DNA of 64,000 bases from Flavobacteriaceae bacterium (GTDB lineage Bacteria > Bacteroidota > Bacteroidia > Flavobacteriales > Flavobacteriaceae). Positions 42,482 to 51,415 of this stretch are shown here, piece after piece. Position numbers and translations under genes: made by a program. A model generated the notes under the pieces. The model was not told the origin of the DNA. It did no database searches and saw only the letters and a program-made list of their open reading frames with translations. The stretch spans positions 30,170 to 94,169 of the forward strand of contig JAGKWW010000013.1 in NCBI GenBank assembly GCA_021151665.1, given 5' to 3'. How positions within the stretch are numbered: the stretch's first letter is position 1; each line of letters begins with the position of its first letter.

Positions 42482-42874
42482 ATGAACAGGATAAAATACT
42501 ATATTGGACACCGTATGTTGTGGCTCTTCATGGGGTTGCACATTCTCAATTTTAGTATTGACAACCCCCATACGCTTTTAGATAGCAGTAAGGTAGATAG
42601 TGATTTTGAAGAGGTAGACAGCTTTGCCGAGCTTGTGCTTGAAGAAGTTATGCTTATTGAAAATGCTATCCCCGAACATCACACAAAATCTCCTGTCAGC
42701 CAGAAATTCACTGCTAAAAAAATGGTCTGGCTTTTTGAGCAGCAGCCGCAGTTGCCTGTTTTTGAAGAGCCCACAGAAGTAAATTATCGGGTGGTTGCCG
42801 AAAATCCATTCTACAAAAACCGCATTTACGCTTCACCATTAGTAAATGTAATCTCTCCCCCTCCAAAAGCTTAG
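42482..42874 (+). CDS. Small exported or membrane-anchored protein leading the RND efflux operon
   Basis: A 130-residue protein. It has an N-terminal hydrophobic segment (MLWLFMGLHILNFSID), an acidic middle (DSDFEEVDSFAELVLEEVML), and a basic/aromatic C-terminal part (KKMVWLFEQQPQLPVFEEP, NPFYKNRIYASPLVNVISPP). It has no Cys and only a few His (PEHHTK). I do not recognise a named family. Its position as first gene before the three-part metal pump, behind what appears to be the operon promoter, suggests a role with the pump. Confidence 0.65.
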   Translation: MNRIKYYIGHRMLWLFMGLHILNFSIDNPHTLLDSSKVDSDFEEVDSFAELVLEEVMLIENAIPEHHTKSPVSQKFTAKKMVWLFEQQPQLPVFEEPTEVNYRVVAENPFYKNRIYASPLVNVISPPPKA

Positions 42875-42884
42875 TATGTTTTGC

Positions 42885-42900
42885 GCAGGCAGATGCCTGC
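42885..42900 (+). other. Small hairpin in the leader of the TolC-type gene
   Basis: GCAGGC (42885-42890) pairs with GCCTGC (42895-42900) around AGAT in the 91-nt gap before the TolC-type gene. No T run follows, so it is not an obvious terminator. It could affect mRNA stability or processing. Confidence 0.35.
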
Positions 42901-42965
42901 CGATCTGTCGTGCCTGTACGCCGCATTTGCGTTGCAGGTAAGCATCAACATAATAAGTAAATACC

Positions 42966-44228
42966 ATGAATTTAGTAAAAAACATGGCTGTATTGGGTAT
43001 TTTACTCAGTACCGCCATTGCCTGCGCGCAACAAGCAAAGCCGGCCACTCTCACTATACACCAGGCAGAAGAACTATTCTTTAAAAATAACTTCCTTCTG
43101 CTTGCCCAGCAATACAATATCGACAAAGCCGGCGCACAGGTAGTGCAGGCGAAGCTTTATCCGAATCCCGAAATATCCGCCGATATCATTGGCTACCAGG
43201 GCCAGGATAACGTGTATTTTCCGTCGGGGCAAAAAAACAATCTTGCTGCCGGATTGGAGCAGCTTATCCTTTTAGGCGGTAAGCGGAAGGCGCAGATAGC
43301 GCTGGCAAAGCTCGACAAGCAAAAGGCGGAAGCCGACTTTACCGACCTTTCCCGCAACCTTCAGCTTCAGATATGGCAGTCGTTTTTTACGTTGCATAAT
43401 CAGCAGAAGATCATCGAGAAATACGACCGGATGCTGGAGAAGCTGGACAACCTCATATCCGGTTACGAGATACAGGTGGCAAAAAACAACGTGGCGCTGA
43501 AAGACCTTGTAAGGCTTAAATCGGTTTACGTAAAGATCAGCAATGATAAGTCGGAAGAGTCGGCTGCGATGACCCAGGAACAGCAGAAGCTCAACACACT
43601 ACTGGGAATTTCTGAGCCGGTACAAACCGTTTATACCGCCGATGATGCTGGAAAGTTTGGCAGCGCCCTGATTAGTTATGAAGACTTGTTGCAAAAGTCG
43701 ATAGCGAACCGGCCTGACTATAAAGGAGCTCAGCTGGGTGCCGAGGCAGCGAAGGTAAACCTGTCATTACAAAAGAGGCAGGCAATACCCGATGTAACTT
43801 TCCGTATGGGCTACAATCAAAAGGGAGATGCATTTAACAACCAATATAATGTAGGGCTGGGCATTCCGCTTCCGCTGTTTGACCGTAACCAGGGAAATAT
43901 CCAGGCGGCTAAGATCGAGAAGGAGCAGCAGGAAAAGGGCATCTCTTACAAAGAGCTCGAAATAAAAAATGAAGCCCTCGCTGCCTACCAGGATTATACG
44001 AGAAGTGTTGACGAATACCGCCGCATCAGCCGGATGGTAAACCAGGATTTTGATACGGTTTTCTCAGGCATCAATACCAACTTCAGGAAAGGCAATGTGT
44101 CGATGATAGAATTTGCCGACTTTTTTGAAGCGTATAACGAGGCCCAGACCGAGATGGAGCGGGTAAAAAAGCAGCTGGCGCTTGCGGCTGCCGAAATAAA
44201 CTTTGTAACAGCCACCAACAATTTTTAA
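42966..44228 (+). CDS. TolC-family outer-membrane efflux protein
   Basis: A 420-residue protein with a signal peptide (MNLVKNMAVLGILLSTAIACA) and the alpha-barrel pattern of outer-membrane efflux proteins in two halves (LAQQYNIDKAGAQVVQAKLYPNPEISADI and ADGAQLGAEAAKVNLSLQKRQAIPDVTF-like). It resembles CusC/CzcC outer-membrane components. It is first in the TolC - adaptor - RND order, so it forms the exit duct of the pump. Confidence 0.88.
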   Translation: MNLVKNMAVLGILLSTAIACAQQAKPATLTIHQAEELFFKNNFLLLAQQYNIDKAGAQVVQAKLYPNPEISADIIGYQGQDNVYFPSGQKNNLAAGLEQLILLGGKRKAQIALAKLDKQKAEADFTDLSRNLQLQIWQSFFTLHNQQKIIEKYDRMLEKLDNLISGYEIQVAKNNVALKDLVRLKSVYVKISNDKSEESAAMTQEQQKLNTLLGISEPVQTVYTADDAGKFGSALISYEDLLQKSIANRPDYKGAQLGAEAAKVNLSLQKRQAIPDVTFRMGYNQKGDAFNNQYNVGLGIPLPLFDRNQGNIQAAKIEKEQQEKGISYKELEIKNEALAAYQDYTRSVDEYRRISRMVNQDFDTVFSGINTNFRKGNVSMIEFADFFEAYNEAQTEMERVKKQLALAAAEINFVTATNNF

Positions 44229-44231
44229 ATC

Positions 44232-45320
44232 ATGAAAAAACTTAAATATCTATATATAGCAGCCGGCCTTTCTGTAATTGTAACCGGATGTGAAACGAAA
44301 CACCAAGCTCCGGAAGCGCCTCAACGTTTTGCGATGACAGACAAGATGATGCAGGAATGCACTTTTGCTTCGGCTACGAACGATTTTGCCCAAAACGAGA
44401 TCAAGCTTTTTGGTAAGGTAACGGCAGATAACAACAATATGGCGCAGGTTTTCCCGGCAGTAAGCGGTAGTGTTACCGCCATCAAGGCCGAGCTGGGCGA
44501 CTATGTAAAGCAGGGCCAGCTGTTGGCCAGCGTAATGAGTAGTGAAGTAGCGGGCTTCAGGAGCCAGACAAGCGATGCCGACGCCGATGTATCTATTGCG
44601 GAGCGCAACCTTCAGAGCACAAAGGATATGTATGAAGGGAAACTCGCCAGCGAAAAGGAACTCGTAATGGCTCAGAAAGAGCTCGACAAAGCAAAAGCAG
44701 AACAGTCGCGTATGCGCGAGATCAACCGGCTGTACAAGCTGAAGGGCAGTTCTGTGTACAATATGTATGCGCCAATCAGCGGCTATATTGTTTCAAAAGA
44801 CATCAGCCCTAACGAAATACTGACCAGCAACCGCGAGAATTCGGTATTTACGATCGCGAAGCTTGATAATGTATGGGTGTTGGCAAATGTGAATGAAAGC
44901 GACCTTTCACGCATAAAACAGGGACAGGAAGTAAAGATTGAAACGATTGCCTATCCGGACAGGAAGATTAAGGGCAAGATCGATAAGATATTCAACGTAA
45001 TAGATCCCGATACCCGTGCAGCCAAAGCGCTTATTAAAGTGGAAAACCCCGGTGTTGCCTTAAAGCCGGAAATGAATGCTACTGTAACGGTACACTATGC
45101 CGATACCCAAAAGTATACTGCAGTTCCATCGGAAGCGATCGTGTTCGATAAAAGCAGGAACTATGTGATGGTGTATAAAGGCCGTGATAACGTTGAAACC
45201 CGGGAGGTAGATGTGTATCGCCAACTTGATGATACTACCTATATCGCTTCTGGTTTGAAAGAAGGCGAGAAAGTGATTGTGAAAGGCGCGCTTTTGATAT
45301 ATGATGCTATAAATGATTAA
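44232..45320 (+). CDS. RND efflux periplasmic adaptor (membrane fusion lipoprotein)
   Basis: A 362-residue membrane fusion protein. An N-terminal lipoprotein signal (LYIAAGLSVIVTGC) is followed by a biotinyl-lipoyl-like domain (VSGSVTAIKAELGDYVKQGQ), an alpha hairpin (AERNLQSTKDMYEGKLAS) and beta domains (FTIAKLDNVWVLANVNES). It matches the CusB/CzcB type and joins the inner-membrane pump to the TolC partner. It follows the TolC gene after 3 nt. Confidence 0.88.
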   Translation: MKKLKYLYIAAGLSVIVTGCETKHQAPEAPQRFAMTDKMMQECTFASATNDFAQNEIKLFGKVTADNNNMAQVFPAVSGSVTAIKAELGDYVKQGQLLASVMSSEVAGFRSQTSDADADVSIAERNLQSTKDMYEGKLASEKELVMAQKELDKAKAEQSRMREINRLYKLKGSSVYNMYAPISGYIVSKDISPNEILTSNRENSVFTIAKLDNVWVLANVNESDLSRIKQGQEVKIETIAYPDRKIKGKIDKIFNVIDPDTRAAKALIKVENPGVALKPEMNATVTVHYADTQKYTAVPSEAIVFDKSRNYVMVYKGRDNVETREVDVYRQLDDTTYIASGLKEGEKVIVKGALLIYDAIND

Positions 45321-45332
45321 ACCCGAAAAGCC

Positions 45333-48300
45333 ATGTACAAACTTATAAGAAACATCATAGGCTTTTCGCTCCGCAATAAAATGTTCACCTTCTTCTGGAT
45401 AGGGGTGGTAGTTATTGCAGGCGTTATCAGCTATAAAAACATCCCGGTAGAAGCCTTTCCGGATGTGACCAATACGCAAATTATCATTGTTACCGAATGG
45501 AACGGCCGCAGTGCTGAAGAAGTGGAGCGATTTGTGACAGCGCCTATCGAAATATCGATGAACTCGGTGCAAAAGAAAACCAACGTCCGTAGTATTACCA
45601 TGTTTGGGCTTTCTATAATCAAGATCATTTTTGATGATGATGTAGACGACTTTTTTGCGCGCCAGCAGGTGAACAACCAGTTGCATAACGTACAGCTGCC
45701 GGACGGCGTAGAACCCGATGTGCAGCCGCCTTACGGGCCTACCGGCGAGATTTTCCGGTATACCCTGCAAAGCAAAGACAAGGGTACCCGCGAGTTGCTT
45801 ACCCTTCAAAACTGGGTGATCGACCGCCAGCTGCGGGCAGTGCCGGGAGTAGCCGATGTTGTAGCCTTTGGTGGCCGCGAAAAAACATACGAAGTAGCGA
45901 TAGACCCTGTGCTGTTACAAAAATATGAGCTTACCTCGCCACAGGTATATGACGCGATCAGTAAAGCGAACCTGAATGTAGGTGGCGATATCATCGAAAA
46001 GAACGGGCAGGCGTATGTGGTAAGGGGTGTCGGGCTTCTTGATTCTACCTCTGATATAGAAAATACGATAGTTGCCCAATATAATGGCAACCCGGTTTTG
46101 ATAAAGAACATTGCTGCGGTTACCGAATCGAATGTGCCTCGTGTGGGCCAGGTAGGGCTTGATGATAATGACGATGTGGTAGAAGGTATCGTGGTGATGC
46201 GAAAGAACGAGAATCCGAGCGATGTATTGGCGAGGCTCAAGGAAAAGATTGCCTACATACAGGATACTGTTTTGCCGAAAGATGTAAAGATGGTCACCTT
46301 TTATGACCGTGATAACCTGATGGAGTACTGTACCCATACGGTTACGCACAACCTTGTAGAAGGAATTATCCTGGTAACGGTGATCGTATTCCTGTTCATG
46401 GCCGACTGGCGTACAACCGTTATTGTTTCTATCATTATCCCGTTAGCGCTGCTCTTTGCCTTCCTATGCCTTCGGCTCAAGGGAATGAGTGCCAACCTGC
46501 TTTCTCTTGGTGCAGTAGATTTCGGAATCATTATAGATGGTGCGGTCGTCATGGTCGAGGGGCTCTTTGTCGCACTCGACCACCTGAGGCGCGATGTGGG
46601 CGACGAGCGGTTTAATAAACTAGCGAAGCTGGGGCTTATCCGTAAGTCAGGCTCAAAGCTTGGTATAGCGATTTTCTTCAGTAAGCTTATCATCATCTCG
46701 GCGCTACTGCCTATATTCTCCTTTGAGAAGGTGGAGGGCAAAATGTTCTCGCCACTGGCATGGACACTTGGCTTTGCTTTGCTTGGTGCACTGATTTTTA
46801 CACTGACGCTGGTTCCTGTGCTTTGCTCCATTTTGCTGAAAAAGAACGTGAGGGAGAAGCACAATGTGTTTGTAGAGTTCTTCAATAAGATAGTAGGGAA
46901 GGGGCTTGCGCTCACATTTGCCAATAAAAGGATGTCAATCATTATCTCACTGGTAGTGCTTGGGCTTACGCTTGCCTCGACTAAATTGATGGGTACAGAA
47001 TTCCTGCCCCCGCTTAATGAGGGTGCGTTATGGGTGGAAGCGAAGTTCCCGATGAGCCAGTCGCTGACTGAAACGGTTTCAAAAGTGGCCGAACTGCGCA
47101 AAGTGCTGCGTACGTTCCCCGAAGTAAATGGCGTGCTCTCGCAAACGGGCCGTAGCAATGACGGTACCGACCCAAGCGGTTTTTATTACGTGCAGATGCA
47201 GGTAAACCTGAAGCCCAAAGAAGAATGGAAGCGCAAGATTACCATGGATGGCCTTATCGAGGAAATGGATACCAAATTAAAGCAGTTCCAGGGAGTGAAT
47301 TTCAATTATTCGCAGCCTATTATTGACAACGTAGCCGAAGCTGTGGCAGGTATGAATGCCAGTAACGCGGTCAAAATATATGGCGAAGACCTTAAAACAC
47401 TCGATAAGATAGCCAATGAGGTATTGGAGCGTATCAAGAATGTTGACGGAGTGAAGGATATCGGTATCCTCAGGAATATTGGGCAGCCCGAAATGAGCAT
47501 CACTTTCGATGAAGAAAAAATGGCGCTCTACGGTGTGCAGAAAAGCGATGCACAAAGTATCATAGAGATGGCCATTGGCGGTAAAACGGCTACGCAAAAA
47601 TATGAAGGTGAGAAGAAGTTTGATATCAGGCTTCGTTACCAGAAAGAGTACCGTAAGGACGAGGAAGACATCATGAACCTGATGGTCCCAACGCTGCGTG
47701 GGGGCAAAGTCCCGCTGAAGGAAATAGCTACCCTGCACAAGTCAACCGGCCCGGCGTTTGTGTACCGCGATAATACCAAACGCTTTATTGGGGTAAAATT
47801 CTCGGTGCGCGACCGCGACCTGGGCAGCACCATTGCGGATGCTCAGGCAAGGGTGAAATCATTAAAACTGCCGCAAGGCTATACCATAGGGTGGACCGGC
47901 GAGTTTGAGAACCAGATACGTGCCAGTAACAAGCTGGCCCAGGTGGTGCCGGTATCGCTGGTGCTCATTTTCGTACTGCTGTTCGTCATGTTCGGCAATA
48001 TAAAAGACTCACTGCTGGTGCTCGTCAATGTGCCCTTTGCCATTATTGGGGGTATCCTGGCGCTCCAGCTTACCGGTATTAACTTCGGTATTTCTGCCGG
48101 GGTAGGATTCATTGCGCTTTTGGGTATCTGTATACAGAACGGGGTGATACTTGTATCGGAGTTCCATAATAACCTCCGAAAGAAGCTCACCCTTACCAAT
48201 GCTATTATCGAAGGCGTAAAAGCGCGTACCCGCCCCGTGGTAATGACTGCGCTTATGGCTGCTATCGGGCTTATGCCTGCTGCCCTCTCTACCGGTATCG

Positions 48301-48434
48301 GTTCTGAGTCGCAAAAACCACTGGCGGTTTCCATCATCGGAGGGCTGGTTACAGCAACGGTATTCACTCTTTTGGTGTTCCCTAATTTCTTCTATTGGGC
48401 GATGCGTAAAAAGCACCAAAAAATGTTAGAGTAG
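45333..48434 (+). CDS. CusA/CzcA-type heavy-metal RND efflux pump
   Basis: A 1033-residue inner-membrane proton-driven pump. Two large periplasmic loops alternate with twelve membrane helices; the first helix begins at LRNKMFTFFWIGVVVIAGVI. The motif DFGIIIDGAVVMVEG (about residues 394-408) is characteristic of the heavy-metal branch of RND pumps, and MGTEFLPPLNEGALWVEAKF is also typical of this branch. The likely substrate is a divalent or monovalent metal ion (Cu/Ag or Co/Zn/Cd); which one cannot be read from sequence. Confidence 0.93.
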   Translation: MYKLIRNIIGFSLRNKMFTFFWIGVVVIAGVISYKNIPVEAFPDVTNTQIIIVTEWNGRSAEEVERFVTAPIEISMNSVQKKTNVRSITMFGLSIIKIIFDDDVDDFFARQQVNNQLHNVQLPDGVEPDVQPPYGPTGEIFRYTLQSKDKGTRELLTLQNWVIDRQLRAVPGVADVVAFGGREKTYEVAIDPVLLQKYELTSPQVYDAISKANLNVGGDIIEKNGQAYVVRGVGLLDSTSDIENTIVAQYNGNPVLIKNIAAVTESNVPRVGQVGLDDNDDVVEGIVVMRKNENPSDVLARLKEKIAYIQDTVLPKDVKMVTFYDRDNLMEYCTHTVTHNLVEGIILVTVIVFLFMADWRTTVIVSIIIPLALLFAFLCLRLKGMSANLLSLGAVDFGIIIDGAVVMVEGLFVALDHLRRDVGDERFNKLAKLGLIRKSGSKLGIAIFFSKLIIISALLPIFSFEKVEGKMFSPLAWTLGFALLGALIFTLTLVPVLCSILLKKNVREKHNVFVEFFNKIVGKGLALTFANKRMSIIISLVVLGLTLASTKLMGTEFLPPLNEGALWVEAKFPMSQSLTETVSKVAELRKVLRTFPEVNGVLSQTGRSNDGTDPSGFYYVQMQVNLKPKEEWKRKITMDGLIEEMDTKLKQFQGVNFNYSQPIIDNVAEAVAGMNASNAVKIYGEDLKTLDKIANEVLERIKNVDGVKDIGILRNIGQPEMSITFDEEKMALYGVQKSDAQSIIEMAIGGKTATQKYEGEKKFDIRLRYQKEYRKDEEDIMNLMVPTLRGGKVPLKEIATLHKSTGPAFVYRDNTKRFIGVKFSVRDRDLGSTIADAQARVKSLKLPQGYTIGWTGEFENQIRASNKLAQVVPVSLVLIFVLLFVMFGNIKDSLLVLVNVPFAIIGGILALQLTGINFGISAGVGFIALLGICIQNGVILVSEFHNNLRKKLTLTNAIIEGVKARTRPVVMTALMAAIGLMPAALSTGIGSESQKPLAVSIIGGLVTATVFTLLVFPNFFYWAMRKKHQKMLE

Positions 48435-48466
48435 TTTTTATATAAATTTGTTGGTTTTTATTTTCC

Positions 48467-48497
48467 GGGGGTGCGTGTTTACGCGCCCCTGGTTTTT
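48467..48497 (+). terminator. Terminator closing the efflux operon
   Basis: GGGGTGCGT pairs with ACGCGCCCC around GTTT (stem at 48468-48489), followed by TGGTTTTTT. Confidence 0.85.
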
Positions 48498-48573
48498 TAT
48501 ATCAGGGTTAACAGTCTGATAGCAAGGTTACACATTTGTAAAGGCTACCTTTATATAACTGAAAGGCGAAGCT

Positions 48574-49305
48574 ATGAAAGGTAAAATTTACATCGGTACA
48601 TCAGGCTGGAGCTATAAGCACTGGAAGGGTACTTTTTATCCGGCAGATGTAAAAGAAATGGACCATTTTGAATACTATCGGAAATTTTTTAATTCGGTCG
48701 AACTCAACAATTCGTTTTATCACCTTCCTTCGAAGGAGGTGTTTGAGAACTGGCGGGCTTCTGTGCCCGATGATTTTGTATTTGCCGTAAAGGCGAGCCG
48801 CTACATTACTCACATGAAGAAACTGAACGACCCGGCTGAGAGCATTGCGCTCTTCATGGAGAATGTTGTGGGTTTGCAAGAGAAGTTGGGCGTGATACTG
48901 TTTCAGCTGCCGCCGCACTGGAAACGGAATATTTCCCGACTGCAGCAATTCCTGAGCAAATTACCGAAAGGCCAACGCTATACATTCGAGTTTAGGGATG
49001 CCGACTGGTATCATGAGGAAACACTTGCGCTGTTGCGGGAGTATAACTGTGCTTTTTGTATTTACCACCTGGCGGGGCACTTTTCGCCGATAGAAGTAAC
49101 AGCAGATTTTGTATATGTAAGGCTTCATGGACCGGGCGGCAAATACCAGGGAAGCTATAGTGATGATGAATTGCAGGAGTGGGCAGGGCGGTGCACCACA
49201 TGGAAGGAAGAAGGCAAAGATGTGTTTGTCTATTTTGATAATGACGAAGCCGGATATGCCGCTTACAATGCGATACGGTTGAAAGAACTTACAGGCCCCC
49301 AATAA
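48574..49305 (+). CDS. DUF72 domain protein
   Basis: A 243-residue soluble protein of the DUF72 family (TIM-barrel-like fold). Conserved blocks are YIGTSGWSYKHWKGTFYP, FNSVELNNSFYHLPSKEVF, FAVKASRYITHMKKL, ILFQLPPHWKRN and YTFEFRDADWYHEE, with VYVRLHGPGGKYQGSYSDDE near the end. The family's activity is not established. It is monocistronic. A near -7 element (TACCTTTA at 48546-48553) lies upstream and a terminator follows. Confidence 0.93.
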   Translation: MKGKIYIGTSGWSYKHWKGTFYPADVKEMDHFEYYRKFFNSVELNNSFYHLPSKEVFENWRASVPDDFVFAVKASRYITHMKKLNDPAESIALFMENVVGLQEKLGVILFQLPPHWKRNISRLQQFLSKLPKGQRYTFEFRDADWYHEETLALLREYNCAFCIYHLAGHFSPIEVTADFVYVRLHGPGGKYQGSYSDDELQEWAGRCTTWKEEGKDVFVYFDNDEAGYAAYNAIRLKELTGPQ

Positions 49306-49308
49306 AAA

Positions 49309-49334
49309 ATCCCTCACGAGGAGGGATGTTTTTT
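49309..49334. terminator. Bidirectional terminator
   Basis: ATCCCTC (49309-49315) pairs with GAGGGAT (49321-49327) and is flanked by A and T runs. It ends the DUF72 gene and the convergent small membrane gene. Confidence 0.88.
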
Positions 49335-49364
49335 TAATGGTCAGCAGGTTATTGAGGAAGTATA

Positions 49365-49523
49365 CTACGGCCTCCGCCCTGTTGCCAGCCTGTAAAGAAT
49401 ACCGATGATTGCCAATACAAGCAGAATGTGGATAAGGCTACCTACGGATTCGTAAAATCCAAAATAACCTACGAGCCATCCAATGATAAGGATCACTACG
49501 ATCAACCAGATTAAATCTCTCAT
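49365..49523 (-). CDS. Small two-helix membrane protein (lmo0937-like)
   Basis: A 52-residue protein, MRDLIWLIVVILIIGWLVGY then FGFYESVGSLIHILLVLAII and GILYRLATGRRP. It has two hydrophobic helices separated by a short aromatic turn and a basic C-terminus, the pattern of the small lmo0937-family membrane proteins. The start is ATG at 49523 and the stop TAG at 49365-49367. Function unknown; small proteins of this type are often stress-related, which I state only as an association. Confidence 0.75.
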   Translation of the reverse strand: MRDLIWLIVVILIIGWLVGYFGFYESVGSLIHILLVLAIIGILYRLATGRRP

Positions 49524-49676
49524 AACAGTTGGTTTTTAATGTTTATAGATTAAAATTAGCCATTTAAAACGGGGCTATATCCCTAATTAAGAATACTTTA
49601 ATAGTAAATGTTTTCTTAATAAACCGGGCTCCTCAAAAAAACCTGAAATCGCCGGCGTGATTGGCTCATTATTAAG

Positions 49677-49684
49677 TACTTTTG
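49677..49684 (+). promoter_or_regulatory. Candidate -7 element TACTTTTG before kmo
   Basis: A perfect TAnnTTTG match 21 nt before the ATG at 49706. A TTG at 49661-49663 is only 13 nt upstream, shorter than the usual spacer. Confidence 0.5.
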
Positions 49685-49705
49685 TATGCTTTACAATAAA
49701 TACAA

Positions 49706-51058
49706 ATGCAAACTCCCAGGAAAATTGCTGTAGTGGGGTCGGGCCTTGTGGGGTCGTTACTGGCAATTTATCTCAAAAAAGCCGGCCATACCGTTCACGT
49801 TTTCGATCGCAGTCCTGACATCCGTACGGTGCAATTTTCCGGAAGGTCTATTAACCTGGCAATGTCCGACCGTGGCTGGCGCGCAGTAGACGAAATCGGT
49901 ATTGGTAACGAGATCCGCGAGATAGCAATTGCTATGGATAAGCGGGCAATCCATCTGCCGGGGCAGGAGCTTGCCTTTCAGTATTACGGTAAAGACGGGG
50001 AAAGTATCTATTCGATATCCAGGGGTGTACTCAACCGACGTATGATCACCCTTGCCGAAGAGCACGGCGTGGAATTCTTTTTTAACCACAAAATTTGGGA
50101 TGTCACCCTGGCCGATGCTACCCTGCATTATGGCGAGACCGAGCGGGGAGAGTGGGAAGACTTGAAGTATGATATTGTTTTTGGCGCCGATGGTGCATTT
50201 TCAAGGATTCGTCACCGCATGCAGCGCCAGAGCATGTTCAACTACTCACAGGAGTTTTTGAGTCTTGGCTATAAAGAACTGAATATTCCTGCCAATGAAG
50301 ACGGTACGCATAAGCTGGATATGCATTCGCTGCACATCTGGCCGCAGAATGATTTTATGCTTATTGCACTGCCCAACCTCGACGGCAGTTTTACCTGTAC
50401 TTTATTTATGCCGTTTGAGGGAGAAAACTCTTTTGATTCCTTAAAGGATAAAGAAACGCTCGAAGCCTTCTTTGCAAAATATTTTCCATCTACAGTAGAT
50501 GTGATCCCGAAACTGGTGGAAGATTTCTTTAAGAACCCTACCAGTACACTGGTAACCATGAAGTGCTTTCCATGGACGTATGAAGACAAAGTGGCACTTA
50601 TAGGAGACGCCTGCCATGCAATCGTTCCGTTCTATGGGCATGGCATGAATGCCGGTTTTGAAGATATCACCGTATTGAGCCAATTAATGGAAAAACATGG
50701 TGACGACTGGAAAGCCATTTTCCATGAGTATGAAACCACGCGCAAGCCCGACGCCGATGCAATAGCAGAACTGTCATACCGTAACTTTATGGAAATGAGT
50801 TCTAAAACCGCCGACCCCAACTTCCTTTTGCAAAAGAAGATAGAGAAATGGTTTTCGGCAAAGCACCCGGATAAGTGGCTGCCGCTATATAGCCGTGTAA
50901 CGTTTAGTGACAGGCCTTACCGCGAAGCACTCGCCTTGGGCGACCAGCAAAAAGTAATTATGGACGAAGTGATGCAGATAGAAGGTATCACTGAAAACTG
51001 GGAAACGCCGGAAGTGGAACAAAAAATCCTTGCACTTCTCAAAACACATAAGCTTTAG
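49706..51058 (+). CDS. kmo: Kynurenine 3-monooxygenase
   Basis: A 450-residue FAD-dependent hydroxylase that converts kynurenine to 3-hydroxykynurenine in tryptophan degradation and de novo NAD synthesis. The FAD dinucleotide-binding motif is VVGSGLVGSLLAIYL. The second FAD motif is GDACHAIVPFYGHGMNAG, and FGADGAFSRIRHRMQ and GRSINLAMSDRG are also family blocks. No other kynurenine-pathway gene is in the window. The gene ends with zero spacing against the convergent cupin gene, without a visible terminator. Confidence 0.92.
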   Translation: MQTPRKIAVVGSGLVGSLLAIYLKKAGHTVHVFDRSPDIRTVQFSGRSINLAMSDRGWRAVDEIGIGNEIREIAIAMDKRAIHLPGQELAFQYYGKDGESIYSISRGVLNRRMITLAEEHGVEFFFNHKIWDVTLADATLHYGETERGEWEDLKYDIVFGADGAFSRIRHRMQRQSMFNYSQEFLSLGYKELNIPANEDGTHKLDMHSLHIWPQNDFMLIALPNLDGSFTCTLFMPFEGENSFDSLKDKETLEAFFAKYFPSTVDVIPKLVEDFFKNPTSTLVTMKCFPWTYEDKVALIGDACHAIVPFYGHGMNAGFEDITVLSQLMEKHGDDWKAIFHEYETTRKPDADAIAELSYRNFMEMSSKTADPNFLLQKKIEKWFSAKHPDKWLPLYSRVTFSDRPYREALALGDQQKVIMDEVMQIEGITENWETPEVEQKILALLKTHKL

Positions 51059-51415
51059 CTATTCCCTGTGCACCTTATCGGGCGCAAATGCCGGGGTACA
51101 TACCGAAATGTACTCGCAAGGCTCGTTAAACGGATTGGAATACTGTATCCTCACATTCCGCTTTATCTTTATACTCTGGCCTGCTTCAAGGACTATGGTT
51201 TCGCCTTCTATAATGAATTGTTTCTTTCCTTTGATAATGTACGTGTACTCATCAAATTCAGGCGTCTGGAACGGCTCGCTCCATCCCGGTGGCGCTACCA
51301 TGTGGGCAATAGAAATATCGGCGCTCCCGTCTGAAGCCAGGCCGTGCATCTCCTCAATCAGCTTGCCATCGGTAGTAGGTACTACAAAAGGCTCCTTTTG
51401 GATAAAATAATTCAT
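51059..51415 (-). CDS. Small cupin-domain protein
   Basis: A 118-residue single-domain cupin with GWSEPFQTPEFDEYTYIIKG (cupin motif 1 region with Glu) and GQSIKIKRNVRIQYSNPFNE (motif 2 region). The usual His ligands of motif 1 (GxxHxH) are not visible (WSEPFQTPEFDEYTY), so metal binding is uncertain. The ATG at 51415 (MNYFIQKEPF) overlaps the stop of the upstream gene by 4 nt (ATGA); the longer frame starting at 51475 is rejected. The function is unknown. Confidence 0.75.
   Translation of the reverse strand: MNYFIQKEPFVVPTTDGKLIEEMHGLASDGSADISIAHMVAPPGWSEPFQTPEFDEYTYIIKGKKQFIIEGETIVLEAGQSIKIKRNVRIQYSNPFNEPCEYISVCTPAFAPDKVHRE

Noticed and set aside
45060..45809. Minus-strand frame opposite the efflux adaptor and pump genes
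   Set aside because: It crosses two well-supported genes and has no coherent domain.
51059..51415. Considered as 3-hydroxyanthranilate 3,4-dioxygenase because of the adjacent kmo
   Set aside because: It is too short and lacks the expected histidine pattern of that cupin enzyme.
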